Shown: one piece after another, positions 1 to 8,314 of the stretch
Position numbering within the stretch: position 1 is the first letter of the stretch
Layout of the letters: each line of letters starts with the position of its first letter
Source: an uncultured Fibrobacter sp.
Lineage (GTDB): Bacteria > Fibrobacterota > Fibrobacteria > Fibrobacterales > Fibrobacteraceae
Length of the DNA: 57,225 nt
NCBI GenBank assembly: GCA_946413655.1
Contig: CAMKLO010000017.1
Span: 1 to 57,225 of the forward strand
Direction of reading: 5' to 3'
Made by a program: the position numbers and the translations under genes
Notes under the pieces: generated by a model
What the model was told of the DNA's origin: nothing
What the model saw: only the letters and a program-made list of their open reading frames with translations
Databases searched by the model: none

Positions 1-122
1 CTAACGATACCGAGGCCAAGGAAGGCTGCCTCTTCTTGGCGACATGGATGGAAGCCGCCGGCAACCCCTTGCACACATACAAGGAAGTCCCGTGCCCCGA
101 GGCCCTGAAGGCCAAGTTCTAA
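1..122 (+). CDS. C-terminal end of a GH45-like endoglucanase (5' part outside window)
   Basis: Reading from base 3, the last 39 codons end in TAA at 120-122. They closely parallel the C-terminus of the next gene (396-1895): both share KEGC-FLATWMEAAGNP and a CP-AL-KA-- tail. This therefore looks like the end of a paralogous cellulase of the same family, so two GH45-type genes lie in tandem. The catalytic core is outside the window and cannot be checked. It is followed by a strong hairpin terminator. Confidence 0.8.
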   Translation, partial: NDTEAKEGCLFLATWMEAAGNPLHTYKEVPCPEALKAKF

Positions 123-211
123 ATCGAAAACGTCACCGCAACGCGTTACTTCGACTACGCTCAACAAAAGCAGAGTACCACAAATGCGAGGTGACGAAAA
201 AGAATGAAACG

Positions 212-240
212 AAACGCCCCAAAAATCTGGGGCGTTTTTC
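212..240 (+). terminator. Rho-independent terminator
   Basis: Stem CGCCCC (215-220) and GGGGCG (229-234), extended by A-T pairs at the base, followed by TTTTT. It lies about 90 bases after the stop of the partial cellulase gene. Confidence 0.85.
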
Positions 241-395
241 ACAACTCGTTGATATTTAACAACTTGCGTAAAATCACAACTATCCTTGAACGAGTTTCTT
301 TTTACTCTTATTTACAAACATTTTACTGAATAGTTTTTTATTTTTGAACGAGGATTGGAATAGGGTGCTGCAAATTTACAAGGGCTTACTGTATC

Positions 396-1895
396 ATGAA
401 GAATAAACTTTTCACAACCCTCATTGTCTTCGGACTTTCCTTTATTACTTGGAACTGCTCCGGCGACCCGGCTTCACCCATACCAAACACAAACCCCGCT
501 TACAATCCACCAGATTTGAGCAGTTCTGAAACGATTCCAGTCATTATTTCCAGCAGCTCTGTCGTAGCGGCACCGATGAGTTCCGAGGCCGCTCCGGTAA
601 TCGTTTCCAGCAGTTCGGTAACGGCTCCCGTTATCGCAAGCTCAAGCTCCGTAGCAGCACCTGTATCTTCTGCGACTACTGTGGCATCTTCTTCGCAAGC
701 GGCTTCACAACCACAGCCAGCAAGCTCGTCCTCCAAGGCGGCAGATTCCGGCAAGATTGGTTCCATAACCTATAAAGGAAGCCTCTCGCAGACCGTCGCC
801 AAGGGCGGCTCCATCAGCCCCGTCACGTTCAGCGGTCTCAAGAGCCACCCGTCCAGACAGTCCTGGAACCTCTGGTCCATCAACGACAGCGACTGCAAAT
901 ACGACGAAAGCGCAAAGACATTTACCATCAGCGGCACTATCAGCAAGGACATCTCAGCCGGCGAAGTCTCCGAAACATGGATTATGGACGGTACTGCAGT
1001 GACGCTCACGGTGGAAGTCACCGACGGTGGCAGCACTAACAAGAAGTCCTCTTCGAGCCAGAAGCAAGAAAACAAGTCTTCTTCTTCCCAGGCGAAATCT
1101 TCCAGCAGCAAGGCCCAATCCTCTTCGAGCGTTGCCACCGCAACCTCGTCTTCCTCCAATGCGAATACCAATCCGGGCACAAGCGTCGAACTCAAGTACG
1201 TGCAGGGCGGCCGTAGCGGTAAAGGCTGGGCGACCCGTTACTGGGACTGCTGCAAACCGCACTGTTCCGGCCAAACAAATACCTCTTATCATTCCAAGCA
1301 GTGCACCAACAAGGGCACGAAAGAAAGCACCGACTGGGGTGCAGGCAGCGTTTGCAGTGGCGGTCCGATGATGGCATGCACAAGCCAGATTCCTATAATC
1401 GTCAATGACAGCCTCGCCTACGCCTTCGCTGCAGTTCCGGCAGCGGACGGCGGCTCCTGCGGCAAGTGCTTTGCACTCACCTTCGATGGCAGAGGCAAGT
1501 ACGAACGCAAAACAAACCACATAAAACTCGAAGGAAAGGTTCTCGTCGTCATGGCTACAAATATCGGTGGTGACGTTCAGCAAGGCCAGTTCGACGTGAT
1601 GATTCCTGGTGGCGGCGTGGGCCTGTTCAACGGATGCTCCAGCATGGGCTGGGGCAAACAGGGCGAACAGTACGGCGGTCTCCTCTCCGACTGCGAAAAG
1701 GAAGTCGGCACTGCAGGCAACCTGCTCAACAAGCGCAAAGACTGTCTCGCTCAAAAATGCGAATCGGCTTTTGCCAACGACGCAAAGGCCAAGGAAGGCT
1801 GCATGTTCCTCGCCACTTGGATGGAAGCAGCAGGCAACCCGACACACAACTATAGGGAAGTTGAATGCCCTGCCGCTCTGAAGGCACAGTATTAA
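396..1895 (+). CDS. GH45-family endoglucanase, Ser-rich lipoprotein
   Basis: Predicted secreted endo-beta-1,4-glucanase that cuts cellulose internally. Residues 1-20 form a lipoprotein signal ending in a lipobox-like TWNC, so it is probably anchored by Cys21. Residues 22-118 and about 212-265 are Ser/Ala/Pro-rich linkers of the type common in Fibrobacter. Between them (about 120-210) is a small beta-rich domain of unknown role. The catalytic domain starts near 275: A-T-R-Y-W-D-C-C at 279-286 is the GH45 signature with the nucleophile-side Asp at 284. A later GGD, then a QFD followed by PGGGVG, fits the family's acid region. Many Cys residues suggest disulfides. The neighbouring partial gene is a paralogue. 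Family assignment is firm; substrate range is inferred. Confidence 0.88.
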   Translation: MKNKLFTTLIVFGLSFITWNCSGDPASPIPNTNPAYNPPDLSSSETIPVIISSSSVVAAPMSSEAAPVIVSSSSVTAPVIASSSSVAAPVSSATTVASSSQAASQPQPASSSSKAADSGKIGSITYKGSLSQTVAKGGSISPVTFSGLKSHPSRQSWNLWSINDSDCKYDESAKTFTISGTISKDISAGEVSETWIMDGTAVTLTVEVTDGGSTNKKSSSSQKQENKSSSSQAKSSSSKAQSSSSVATATSSSSNANTNPGTSVELKYVQGGRSGKGWATRYWDCCKPHCSGQTNTSYHSKQCTNKGTKESTDWGAGSVCSGGPMMACTSQIPIIVNDSLAYAFAAVPAADGGSCGKCFALTFDGRGKYERKTNHIKLEGKVLVVMATNIGGDVQQGQFDVMIPGGGVGLFNGCSSMGWGKQGEQYGGLLSDCEKEVGTAGNLLNKRKDCLAQKCESAFANDAKAKEGCMFLATWMEAAGNPTHNYREVECPAALKAQY

Positions 1896-1931
1896 TCAAA
1901 AACACCATCTGTTATAGGGAAAAATTATAAG

Positions 1932-1957
1932 AGCATCCTGCCAAAGGGTGCTTTTTT
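1932..1957 (+). terminator. Rho-independent terminator
   Basis: AGCATCC (1932-1938) pairs with GGGTGCT (1946-1952) with one G-T pair, followed by a T run. It is positioned to end the GH45 transcript. Confidence 0.8.
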
Positions 1958-2044
1958 GATTATGATTGTTATGCAAAAATTTTCTCAAAAATTATGGAAA
2001 CTATTGTTTGCACGTATTTTAGGACAGATTCATAAAATTGAGGA

Positions 2045-2371
2045 ATGCGATATGACATTGAAGTCATCCAAAAAGCTGTAATCGAACTTTTGGCACAGAT
2101 GCAAGGAGCAGCATCCATAACCAAAAAGAAACTCGCTTTAGATAGCGGGATTAGTCGACAGCATCTTGGACTCGTTGCCAAGGGTAAACGCAACCTCTCC
2201 GTCAAGTCTTTTTGCGACCTTGCAGACGCCTTCGGATGCAGTGCCACAGAACTTATGGCAAAGCTCGAAGCGTTAATATTGGAGCAAATCAAGCTCCAGA
2301 CACCCATCGCTGCCGATAGAGCTAAGAGCATAAACTATATCCAAAAGCAGAAAAAACAGCCTCGTCCTTAG
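2045..2371 (+). CDS. Small XRE-type helix-turn-helix protein
   Basis: A 108-residue protein. Residues about 25-70 read as an XRE/Cro-like helix-turn-helix: KKKLALDSGISRQHL for the first helices, then a KGKRNLSVKSFCDLADAFGCS stretch typical of the later helices. This predicts DNA binding, probably as a repressor of its own or nearby genes. It stands alone, converging on the M48 gene that ends at 2403. Start ATG at 2045 has a GAGG just upstream. No partner toxin is visible. Function beyond DNA binding is unknown. Confidence 0.7.
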   Translation: MRYDIEVIQKAVIELLAQMQGAASITKKKLALDSGISRQHLGLVAKGKRNLSVKSFCDLADAFGCSATELMAKLEALILEQIKLQTPIAADRAKSINYIQKQKKQPRP

Positions 2372-2402
2372 CGCCAAATAGGTTAAAACCTATCCATAAA
2401 TA

Positions 2403-3419
2403 CTAAAACTGTTCCAGCAACCTTATACGTTCGGCCGTATCCGGATGCGTACTGAAAATGATATTTGCCTTCGCCACCAGCCCCTTGAGGCCCCTATTGC
2501 TATCGTCTTCCTCGTCCGGATGGATAATGTAAAGCTGTGCGACATCGCTCCTCTGCACATCGGCAAGCCCCGGATCGTCGGAAATTTTCCGCAAAGCCGA
2601 TGCAAGAGCTAATGCGTCACCGCAAAGTTCCGCAGCACCCGCATCGGCAACGTATTCGCGCTTGCGAGAAATTGCAAGACGTGTCAGCGAACTGAAGAAA
2701 TAGCCAATAGCGGACCACAGCAAAACGACAAGCAGAACAAGGAGAATGCCTCCCCCGCCCTTGCGGTTACGCCTCGGCGCAAACGAAACCCTGCTAAGCA
2801 GCCTCAAAATGACATTCATCGTCATCGAAAAAATACCCACGAACACAATACAGACAATCATGAGACGGGTATCGCGGTTCCTGATGTGCGTGAGTTCATG
2901 ACCCACGACAGCCGCAAGTTCTTCATCGTTTAACTTATTTATAATTCCTGTCGTAAGCGTAACCGTATATGAATTTATATCAATTCCGCTTGCGAAGGCA
3001 TTAAGGCTCGAATCGTTGACGATATTGATTTTTGGCATCTCGATACCGCCTGCAATGCAGAGGTTCTCGACGATGTTATAGACGCGCACGTTCTCCTTGC
3101 GTTCAAGCGGGCGTGCATGCGTCGCATGGCGTATAATCGATGTATTCGCGAAGTAGGCGATAAGGAACCACACCCCAGTCACGACAAGCGTATAAGGCAC
3201 CGCATCCTTGAAGTACCCCCAGACAATAGGCCAATGAATCGTTGTCGCCTGCAACTCCCCTTGAGGGCACACACCGTCCCAGCAAAAGAAGCCGAGCCAA
3301 TCCAGCATCGCGATAACGCCCAAAACCATCCCCAGCAAAAACACCGGGAACATACAAAGCAGAATCACCGTATTGCGGTTATTCCGCCAAATCTGAGTCT
3401 GGATACCAACGTAGCGCAT
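2403..3419 (-). CDS. M48 family membrane zinc metallopeptidase (HtpX/Ste24-like)
   Basis: Integral membrane protease of 338 residues. HELTH at 174-178 is the zinc-binding HExxH motif, and Glu255 in REYVAD is the likely third ligand. Hydrophobic segments lie at about 14-43, 74-93, 187-209 and 224-246, so the active site faces the cytoplasm if it folds as HtpX does. It is preceded on the same strand by a lemA-family gene, a common pairing in bacteria, with only a repeat-filled 117-base gap. The family degrades misfolded membrane proteins; the specific substrate here is unknown. Confidence 0.85.
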   Translation of the reverse strand: MRYVGIQTQIWRNNRNTVILLCMFPVFLLGMVLGVIAMLDWLGFFCWDGVCPQGELQATTIHWPIVWGYFKDAVPYTLVVTGVWFLIAYFANTSIIRHATHARPLERKENVRVYNIVENLCIAGGIEMPKINIVNDSSLNAFASGIDINSYTVTLTTGIINKLNDEELAAVVGHELTHIRNRDTRLMIVCIVFVGIFSMTMNVILRLLSRVSFAPRRNRKGGGGILLVLLVVLLWSAIGYFFSSLTRLAISRKREYVADAGAAELCGDALALASALRKISDDPGLADVQRSDVAQLYIIHPDEEDDSNRGLKGLVAKANIIFSTHPDTAERIRLLEQF

Positions 3420-3536
3420 AAGCAGTAGGAAGTTAGAAGTAGGAAGTAGGCAGAGAAAAATGCGCCAAAGGTGCTAGTCTAATGCGCGACACCAGTCGCG
3501 CCATTATTTTACTGTTTACTGCCTACTGTCTACTCA
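3420..3536. repeat. Gap framed by heptanucleotide repeats
   Basis: The gap between the lemA and M48 genes starts with 7-base units (AGTAGGA, AGTTAGA, AGTAGGA, AGTAGGC; 3424-3453). It ends with related units on the opposite strand (3511-3535). The same heptamers recur at 15455-15490 and 25036-25071. No gene is seen. Confidence 0.7.
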
Positions 3537-4094
3537 TTAAAACTTCACTTCCGGTGCTTTTTCAAGTGTCGCCCTGTTTTCCGTAGCTTCATACATGGCG
3601 GCACGCTTAAACTTGAACATACCCGCAAGGATGCTACTTGGGAAAACTTCGCAAGCGTTGTTGAATTCGCGCGTCGCGGAATTGAAGAAACGGCGAGCGG
3701 CAGCAAGCTTGTTCTCAATGTCCGAAAGCTCCGTCTGCAACTGCAAGAAGTTCTGGTTCGCCTTGAGATCTGGATAAGCTTCCAGCGAAACCTTAAGCCC
3801 AGAAAGGGCACTGCTCATCGCCTTGTCGGCGGCGACTTTCTCGTCAATCGTCGTTGCGCTCATGGCGGCGGCACGCGCTGCAGTCACCTTTTCGAGCACT
3901 TCCTTTTCATGAGTGGCATACCCCTTGACCGTCGAAACGAGCTGCGGCACAAGGTCAAAACGCTGCTTGAGCTGTACGTCAATGTTCGCAAACGCATTCT
4001 CGCGGTTGTTGCGGAGCTTCACCAGCCCATTGTACATGGAAACGCCCCAAATTACAAGAATAACGGCAACGACAATGACAATAATTGCAGTCAT
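3537..4094 (-). CDS. LemA family protein
   Basis: 185 residues: one N-terminal transmembrane helix (about 3-20, uncleaved) followed by an almost wholly alpha-helical domain. The helical part includes the family-typical stretch with YNGLVKLRNNRENAFANIDVQLKQR in pieces and QRFDLVPQLVSTVKGYA. LemA proteins are membrane-anchored with a four-helix bundle; the role is poorly known. Here it precedes an M48 peptidase gene, which fits a shared function in membrane protein quality control (inference). A second LemA paralogue is encoded at 51490-52086. Confidence 0.9.
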   Translation of the reverse strand: MTAIIVIVVAVILVIWGVSMYNGLVKLRNNRENAFANIDVQLKQRFDLVPQLVSTVKGYATHEKEVLEKVTAARAAAMSATTIDEKVAADKAMSSALSGLKVSLEAYPDLKANQNFLQLQTELSDIENKLAAARRFFNSATREFNNACEVFPSSILAGMFKFKRAAMYEATENRATLEKAPEVKF

Positions 4095-4276
4095 AAGAAC
4101 TCCTTTGTTAATGCCTTACATCGGGAATATATAAAAAAACGGATCATAATTGAAAAAATCCATTTTAAACGTTTATGAAACGCTTTTGTTTCATATTTTA
4201 ATTTCATATAAACTATTTATTAAAATTTTTCGTTTTTTCGTGTTAAAAACGCAATTTTTGTTTTATTTTTATAAGT

Positions 4277-5119
4277 ATGAAACCGATTACCGAATATCAA
4301 GATTACCGCGAGTACATGCGAGATTTCTATGCCGAACGCAAAAGAAATTCGTATTTCACTTGGCGAAAATTTGCAAGTCTTGCTGGATTTGCTTCATCGG
4401 CGTACCTGAAACTGGTCAGCGACGGACAGACAACTCTCAGCAAGCCGGGAATTCCAAAAGTCGCACGTGCCATGGGTCTCGAAGGGTTCGACTACACCTA
4501 TTTCACCCTGCTCGTAAAATTCGGGAACGCCAAAAACGACGACGAAAAAGAATCCGCCTTGAGCGAGCTCGAACATGAAGCACGTATGAACAAAATCCGC
4601 ATTGTCGATGCGGACGCGTTCCGCTACTACGAAACGCCCGCCTGCCCCATCATTCGAGAGCTCGCCCCCATCATGCCGAGAGCAACATTTGGCGAAATAG
4701 CATCTAAAATAAGGCAAGGTGTTACAGCCGCCGAAGTCCGCGAAATCTTGCAGTTCCTCGTCAATGCAAACCTGCTCCAGAAAAATGCGGACGGGACTTA
4801 CGAACAAACGCAAAAAACGGTAAGAGGCTCCAAGGAGACGATTCCCCTTGCCATACGCACCATGAACAGGAAAATGAGCGAACTTGCGGTACGGTCCATC
4901 ATCAAGGATTCCGTGGAAGAACGCAATTTTTCCGGCATCACCATGGGCATCGACAAACCCACTTACGACCGCATTTCCAAGGAAACCGACATTTTCCGCA
5001 AAAAGATTGTTGACATCGCCAACGAATGCCAAGCAATCGACCAGGTCTATCAAATGAACTTACAAATATTCCCTCTTACGGACAAAGTAGAATCTACGGA
5101 TTCAAGGAAGGAGAAATGA
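4277..5119 (+). CDS. TIGR02147 family protein (Fibrobacter-type putative regulator)
   Basis: A 280-residue protein with the hallmark start of this family (ITEYQDYREYMRDFY, then FTWRKFASLAGFASSAYL). The first about 75 residues resemble a helix-turn-helix region and a middle stretch reads as a winged-helix-like segment. The family is abundant in Fibrobacter and often sits next to lipoprotein genes. It is thought to regulate, but no function is established as far as I know. The stop codon overlaps the ATG of the downstream FISUMP lipoprotein (ATGA), so the two are translationally coupled. Upstream 4140-4276 is strongly AT-rich and probably holds the promoter. Confidence 0.8.
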   Translation: MKPITEYQDYREYMRDFYAERKRNSYFTWRKFASLAGFASSAYLKLVSDGQTTLSKPGIPKVARAMGLEGFDYTYFTLLVKFGNAKNDDEKESALSELEHEARMNKIRIVDADAFRYYETPACPIIRELAPIMPRATFGEIASKIRQGVTAAEVREILQFLVNANLLQKNADGTYEQTQKTVRGSKETIPLAIRTMNRKMSELAVRSIIKDSVEERNFSGITMGIDKPTYDRISKETDIFRKKIVDIANECQAIDQVYQMNLQIFPLTDKVESTDSRKEK

Positions 5120-6435
5120 ACATGAAAAAGACAATACAACTGATTCCGTTATGCGCAGCACTATTCTGGGCATGTTCAGATTCTCCGGACGTGACAGGAA
5201 CTACCATAATCGACAATACGATGGCTCAAGAAGAAAGTTCTTCGAGCGAAATGCAAGGACAGGCATCCTCGTCGAGCACGCCGCAATCCAGCGCTCAAGC
5301 AAAATCGTCAACCAGTCAGCAACCGCCGAAACTTTCATCGTCCAGCGTAACAACGTCATCGGCGAGCCAACCGCCTTCGAGTTCCGCAGGTCACCAAGAA
5401 GCGTCGCCTGCTTTTGCGAAAGACACGAAAAACGGCTTTAAGTTAGGCTCTTGCATTGCTTCTGCTTTGGAACCCCAGCCAATACGTGCCGCCCAAATCA
5501 CAAGCGCAGAAGCGTCTGCAGAAGAAATGCCCAAAGCGTACATCCTTAACGACGGCGAGGGACACTACCAAGTGATGGCCTTGAACGTAAGAGATTACTG
5601 CCTCGTCGAAGCGGAGCTTTTGACAAAACGTTCCGGCGACACCTTGCAAATCGAATATGGAGTCGTCCATTCAGAAACAACGTGCACGTGCTATAGCGAT
5701 CACTGGTTTGATATCGCCCCCGAAAACGCAGATGCGAAATTTGTTCAATTCCGCGGGGCGGCGTTCAACGGAGTCACTTACGAAATCTCCACTGGCCCAG
5801 CTCCAGAACCATCAAAAACAACACCGACCGATTCCACTGCAGCGCAAAACGATTCAGTTTTAACAGATACGCGTGACGGAAAAACATATAAAATCGTCAA
5901 GCTCGGCGAAAAAATTTGGATGGCCGAAAATCTCAACTACGAAATGAGAGACAGTGTAATGACGAACTGCACCGGGAACGATCCGGAAGGCTGCGACATG
6001 GGGTTCCCAAGCATTCAACCGCCAAGTTGGTGCAACGGAAACAAAAAAGAAAACTGCGACAAGTACGGCCGCCTATACACCTTCAAGGCTGCAAAAAAGG
6101 CATGCCCTACCGGATGGCACCTGCCCGAAGTTGAAGAATGGCCCGAAAGAGGAAATGGCGGATACACAGCATTCGTCAACTACGCCATCGTTGGCTGGGG
6201 TGGCGGAAAAGACACATACGGCTTTTCTATCCTGTCCGCAGGGAAATACTCTGCAGCATCCCAGTATTTCCATGAGCCAAGGGGCACCACCACCTTTTTC
6301 TGGACATCGACGATAGACACGCGAAACCACAATTGCGCTACAATGATTCATTTCGGCAACGGTTCCGAAGGAATGGTAAGTGTCTGCGCAGACGACGAAA
6401 ATGACGGATTATCCGTCCGCTGCGTGAAGGATTAA
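5116..6435 (+). CDS. Lipoprotein with FISUMP (TIGR02145) domain
   Basis: The start at 5116 is chosen because it follows AAGGAGAA and overlaps the previous stop. An upstream in-frame ATG would lie inside the regulator gene. The N-terminus is a lipoprotein signal (LCAALFWAC). Residues about 30-100 are a Ser-rich linker. After an intermediate domain, the C-terminal about 180 residues form the 'Fibrobacter succinogenes major paralogous' domain: DGKTYKIVKLGEKIWMAENL, YGRLYTFKAAKKACPTGWHLP, and a final SVRCVKD. Such domains are C-type-lectin-like and surface-exposed; binding partners are unknown. It is coupled to the TIGR02147 gene. Confidence 0.9.
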   Translation: MNMKKTIQLIPLCAALFWACSDSPDVTGTTIIDNTMAQEESSSSEMQGQASSSSTPQSSAQAKSSTSQQPPKLSSSSVTTSSASQPPSSSAGHQEASPAFAKDTKNGFKLGSCIASALEPQPIRAAQITSAEASAEEMPKAYILNDGEGHYQVMALNVRDYCLVEAELLTKRSGDTLQIEYGVVHSETTCTCYSDHWFDIAPENADAKFVQFRGAAFNGVTYEISTGPAPEPSKTTPTDSTAAQNDSVLTDTRDGKTYKIVKLGEKIWMAENLNYEMRDSVMTNCTGNDPEGCDMGFPSIQPPSWCNGNKKENCDKYGRLYTFKAAKKACPTGWHLPEVEEWPERGNGGYTAFVNYAIVGWGGGKDTYGFSILSAGKYSAASQYFHEPRGTTTFFWTSTIDTRNHNCATMIHFGNGSEGMVSVCADDENDGLSVRCVKD

Positions 6436-6474
6436 ACAGAATAAACACGAATCTTAGGCAAGGTTCCGATTAAA

Positions 6475-6508
6475 AGGTATGTGTAGAATTTGCACATGCC
6501 TATTTTTG
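6475..6508 (+). terminator. Rho-independent terminator
   Basis: AGGTATGTG (6475-6483) pairs with CACATGCCT (6493-6501), nine pairs with one G-T, then ATTTTT. It ends the TIGR02147-FISUMP unit. Confidence 0.85.
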
Positions 6509-6558
6509 TTCTGACATATTCTACCACGTCACCACCTTATTTAAACTTCGCACTATTC

Positions 6559-6665
6559 GCTTGTTTTTGCGACTCTCGTGCTAACGGTTGTTTATAGAAC
6601 AACCTGCGACTCGGTCATGAAAACAAGCAAGCTTGTTTTCGCGACTCTCGTGCTAACGGTTGTTT
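6559..6665. repeat. Direct repeat carrying a palindromic element
   Basis: A 35-base sequence at 6559-6593 is repeated at 6631-6665 with one mismatch. Between and within them is a palindromic element on the minus strand: CGGTCAT, then a stem with an AAGCAAGCTT centre, then GCGACTCTCG. It belongs to the family listed at 21222-21766. The 6509-6848 gap otherwise holds no gene. Confidence 0.75.
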
Positions 6666-6848
6666 GTAAAACGAAGTAAAAACAAAAAAAGCTCTTGCTT
6701 TTTCGAAAGGAGTTTGTTAGATTATGTTCATTCGTTTTTGACGATGCAAGACATTTTCAAAAACTTTTTTAGCTAGATCGTTTTCTATATCCCTTAATAT
6801 ATGAGATTGCGCGCCAGTCCGCATACAATAACTGGCTTCACAGAACAA

Positions 6849-8135
6849 ATGGAAAACGATAACAAGGTAACCAAACGAAGACACGACGCATATTTCCGCT
6901 GGCTGTTTGCCGATACCACACATGTCCGCTACCTACTTGAACTTGCCAGGAAAATAAATCACGATATAGACACGTTCTTGAGTCAAGTCAATCTCGATAC
7001 GCTTATGCGTATTCCCGATTCGTATTCCGAAGTTGACGACACCGGCGAAGCGGACCTCGCGTTCCGCGTAAATGTATCAACGGGCGCCCCGATTCTTGTC
7101 GGAATCCTGCTCGAACACAAGTCCGGACGCGACCCAGCAATCTTCGACCAGATTTCCAAATACATCCATTCCGTCATGAAAATCCAGGACAAGAGCCGGG
7201 TGTTCAGCGGAATCCCGACGATGGCGATAATATTCTACAACGGACGTGACAGCTGGAACCCGCTCAGGAGCCTTGAAAAGGCTTACCCGGACTACTTCCG
7301 CGGAAAGGTGCTGCCGTTCCAGTGCGCGTTCGTGAACATGGCGGACATTCCCGACAGCGACTGCCTCGCCTGCGAGGATGCTGCGACCGGCATGGGGATA
7401 ATCGCTTTGAAACACGCGTTCAACAAGGACAAGCTGCTGGAACTGTTGCCGCGGTTTTGCAAATTTCTGCAGAAAATGCCGCAAAGCGAGGCCTCTTGCC
7501 TGCTTGGAAAAACAAGTATATATTTGCAGGAGTATCTTGGAAAAGAATTCCTAAAGGAGCTGAACATGGCGTTCGTAAGTATCGGGCAAAAATACGGTTT
7601 CGTAAGCATCGGCGATTATCTTCGCGAGCAAATGGCCGATGAACGCCAGGAATTAGCAGAAGAACGTCAGGAATTGGCTGAATTACGTCAACTAGCAGCA
7701 AAAGATCAACAGCATCTTGAAGCGACTCGCCAAAAAGTTGCAGAAATGCAACAGCGACTTGAAGTGACCCGTCAACTAGTTACGGATGAACAACAGCAAC
7801 TTGAAGTGACTCGTCAACTAGCAGCAAAAGATCAACTGCATCTTGAAGCAACTCGCCAAAAAGTTGTAGAAATGCAACAGCGACTTGAAGTGACCCGTCA
7901 ACTAGCTGCGAATGAACAACAGCAGCTTGAAGTGACTCGTCAACTAGCTGCGAATGAACAACAGCAACTTGAAGTGGAACGCCAAAAATTTGAAGAAAAT
8001 CAAAAAACACAGGATGAATCCGCCGAAAAGGAAAAAATTCATACGGCAAGAAAAATGGTCCATGACAAAAAAATAACCATTGAAGAAGCCGCTGCTTACT
8101 TCAAGCTATCCAAAGAACAAATTATCGGAAAATAA
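6849..8135 (+). CDS. Rpn family PD-(D/E)XK nuclease / putative transposase
   Basis: The N-terminal about 290 residues match the Rpn (PF04754, transposase_31) family: RRHDAYFRWLF, then VDDTGEADLAFRV, then ILLEHKS as the D...E-x-K nuclease core. Rpn proteins are DNA nucleases that promote RecA-independent recombination. The C-terminal part is seven near-identical 14-residue units of the type RQLAANEQQQLEVT (coiled coil), followed by a short charged helical tail. I chose the ATG at 6849 because the conserved family start follows closely; 6801 is possible. No clear ribosome site is seen for either. Copies of this family spread as mobile-like paralogues. Confidence 0.8.
   Translation: MENDNKVTKRRHDAYFRWLFADTTHVRYLLELARKINHDIDTFLSQVNLDTLMRIPDSYSEVDDTGEADLAFRVNVSTGAPILVGILLEHKSGRDPAIFDQISKYIHSVMKIQDKSRVFSGIPTMAIIFYNGRDSWNPLRSLEKAYPDYFRGKVLPFQCAFVNMADIPDSDCLACEDAATGMGIIALKHAFNKDKLLELLPRFCKFLQKMPQSEASCLLGKTSIYLQEYLGKEFLKELNMAFVSIGQKYGFVSIGDYLREQMADERQELAEERQELAELRQLAAKDQQHLEATRQKVAEMQQRLEVTRQLVTDEQQQLEVTRQLAAKDQLHLEATRQKVVEMQQRLEVTRQLAANEQQQLEVTRQLAANEQQQLEVERQKFEENQKTQDESAEKEKIHTARKMVHDKKITIEEAAAYFKLSKEQIIGK
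7686..7979 (+). repeat. Seven 42-base tandem repeats in the Rpn gene
   Basis: Seven units of 42 bases encode 14-residue coiled-coil blocks (two heptads each). A higher-order 126-base period is visible (K-DQ-HLEAT, EMQQRLEVT, EQQQLEVT order repeated). Units change without breaking frame, so copy number can vary freely. Confidence 0.9.
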
Positions 8136-8314
8136 AAAAAATCATTCGAAAGAATCCCACCTAAGTGGTTTCGTTCTTTAATCTTATTGAAAAGGGACCC
8201 GCTACTACTTCTTCGCGGTAGCCTTCGCAGCCTCTTTCTTCTGCTGTTCTTCTTCGGGCCGTGAGCGACAAGTGCTTTGTATCAACGAAGCATGGTCGCG
8301 AGAGTGAGTGCCTC
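8136..8314. other. Gap with an isolated reading-frame tail and a palindromic repeat
   Basis: On the minus strand 8205-8258 reads as a Glu/Lys/Ala-rich tail (P-EEEQQ-KKEAAKATAKK) ending in stops. Between it and the BatD-like stop at 8315 lies a repeat-like stretch (8259-8312) with GAGCGAC and GTCGCGAGAG ends around imperfect complementary arms. See the finding on a displaced BatD tail. Confidence 0.45.

Noticed and set aside
954..1847. Long open frame on the minus strand opposite the GH45 gene
   Set aside because: Cys/Ala/Val-rich, no start signal; a shadow of GH45 coding.
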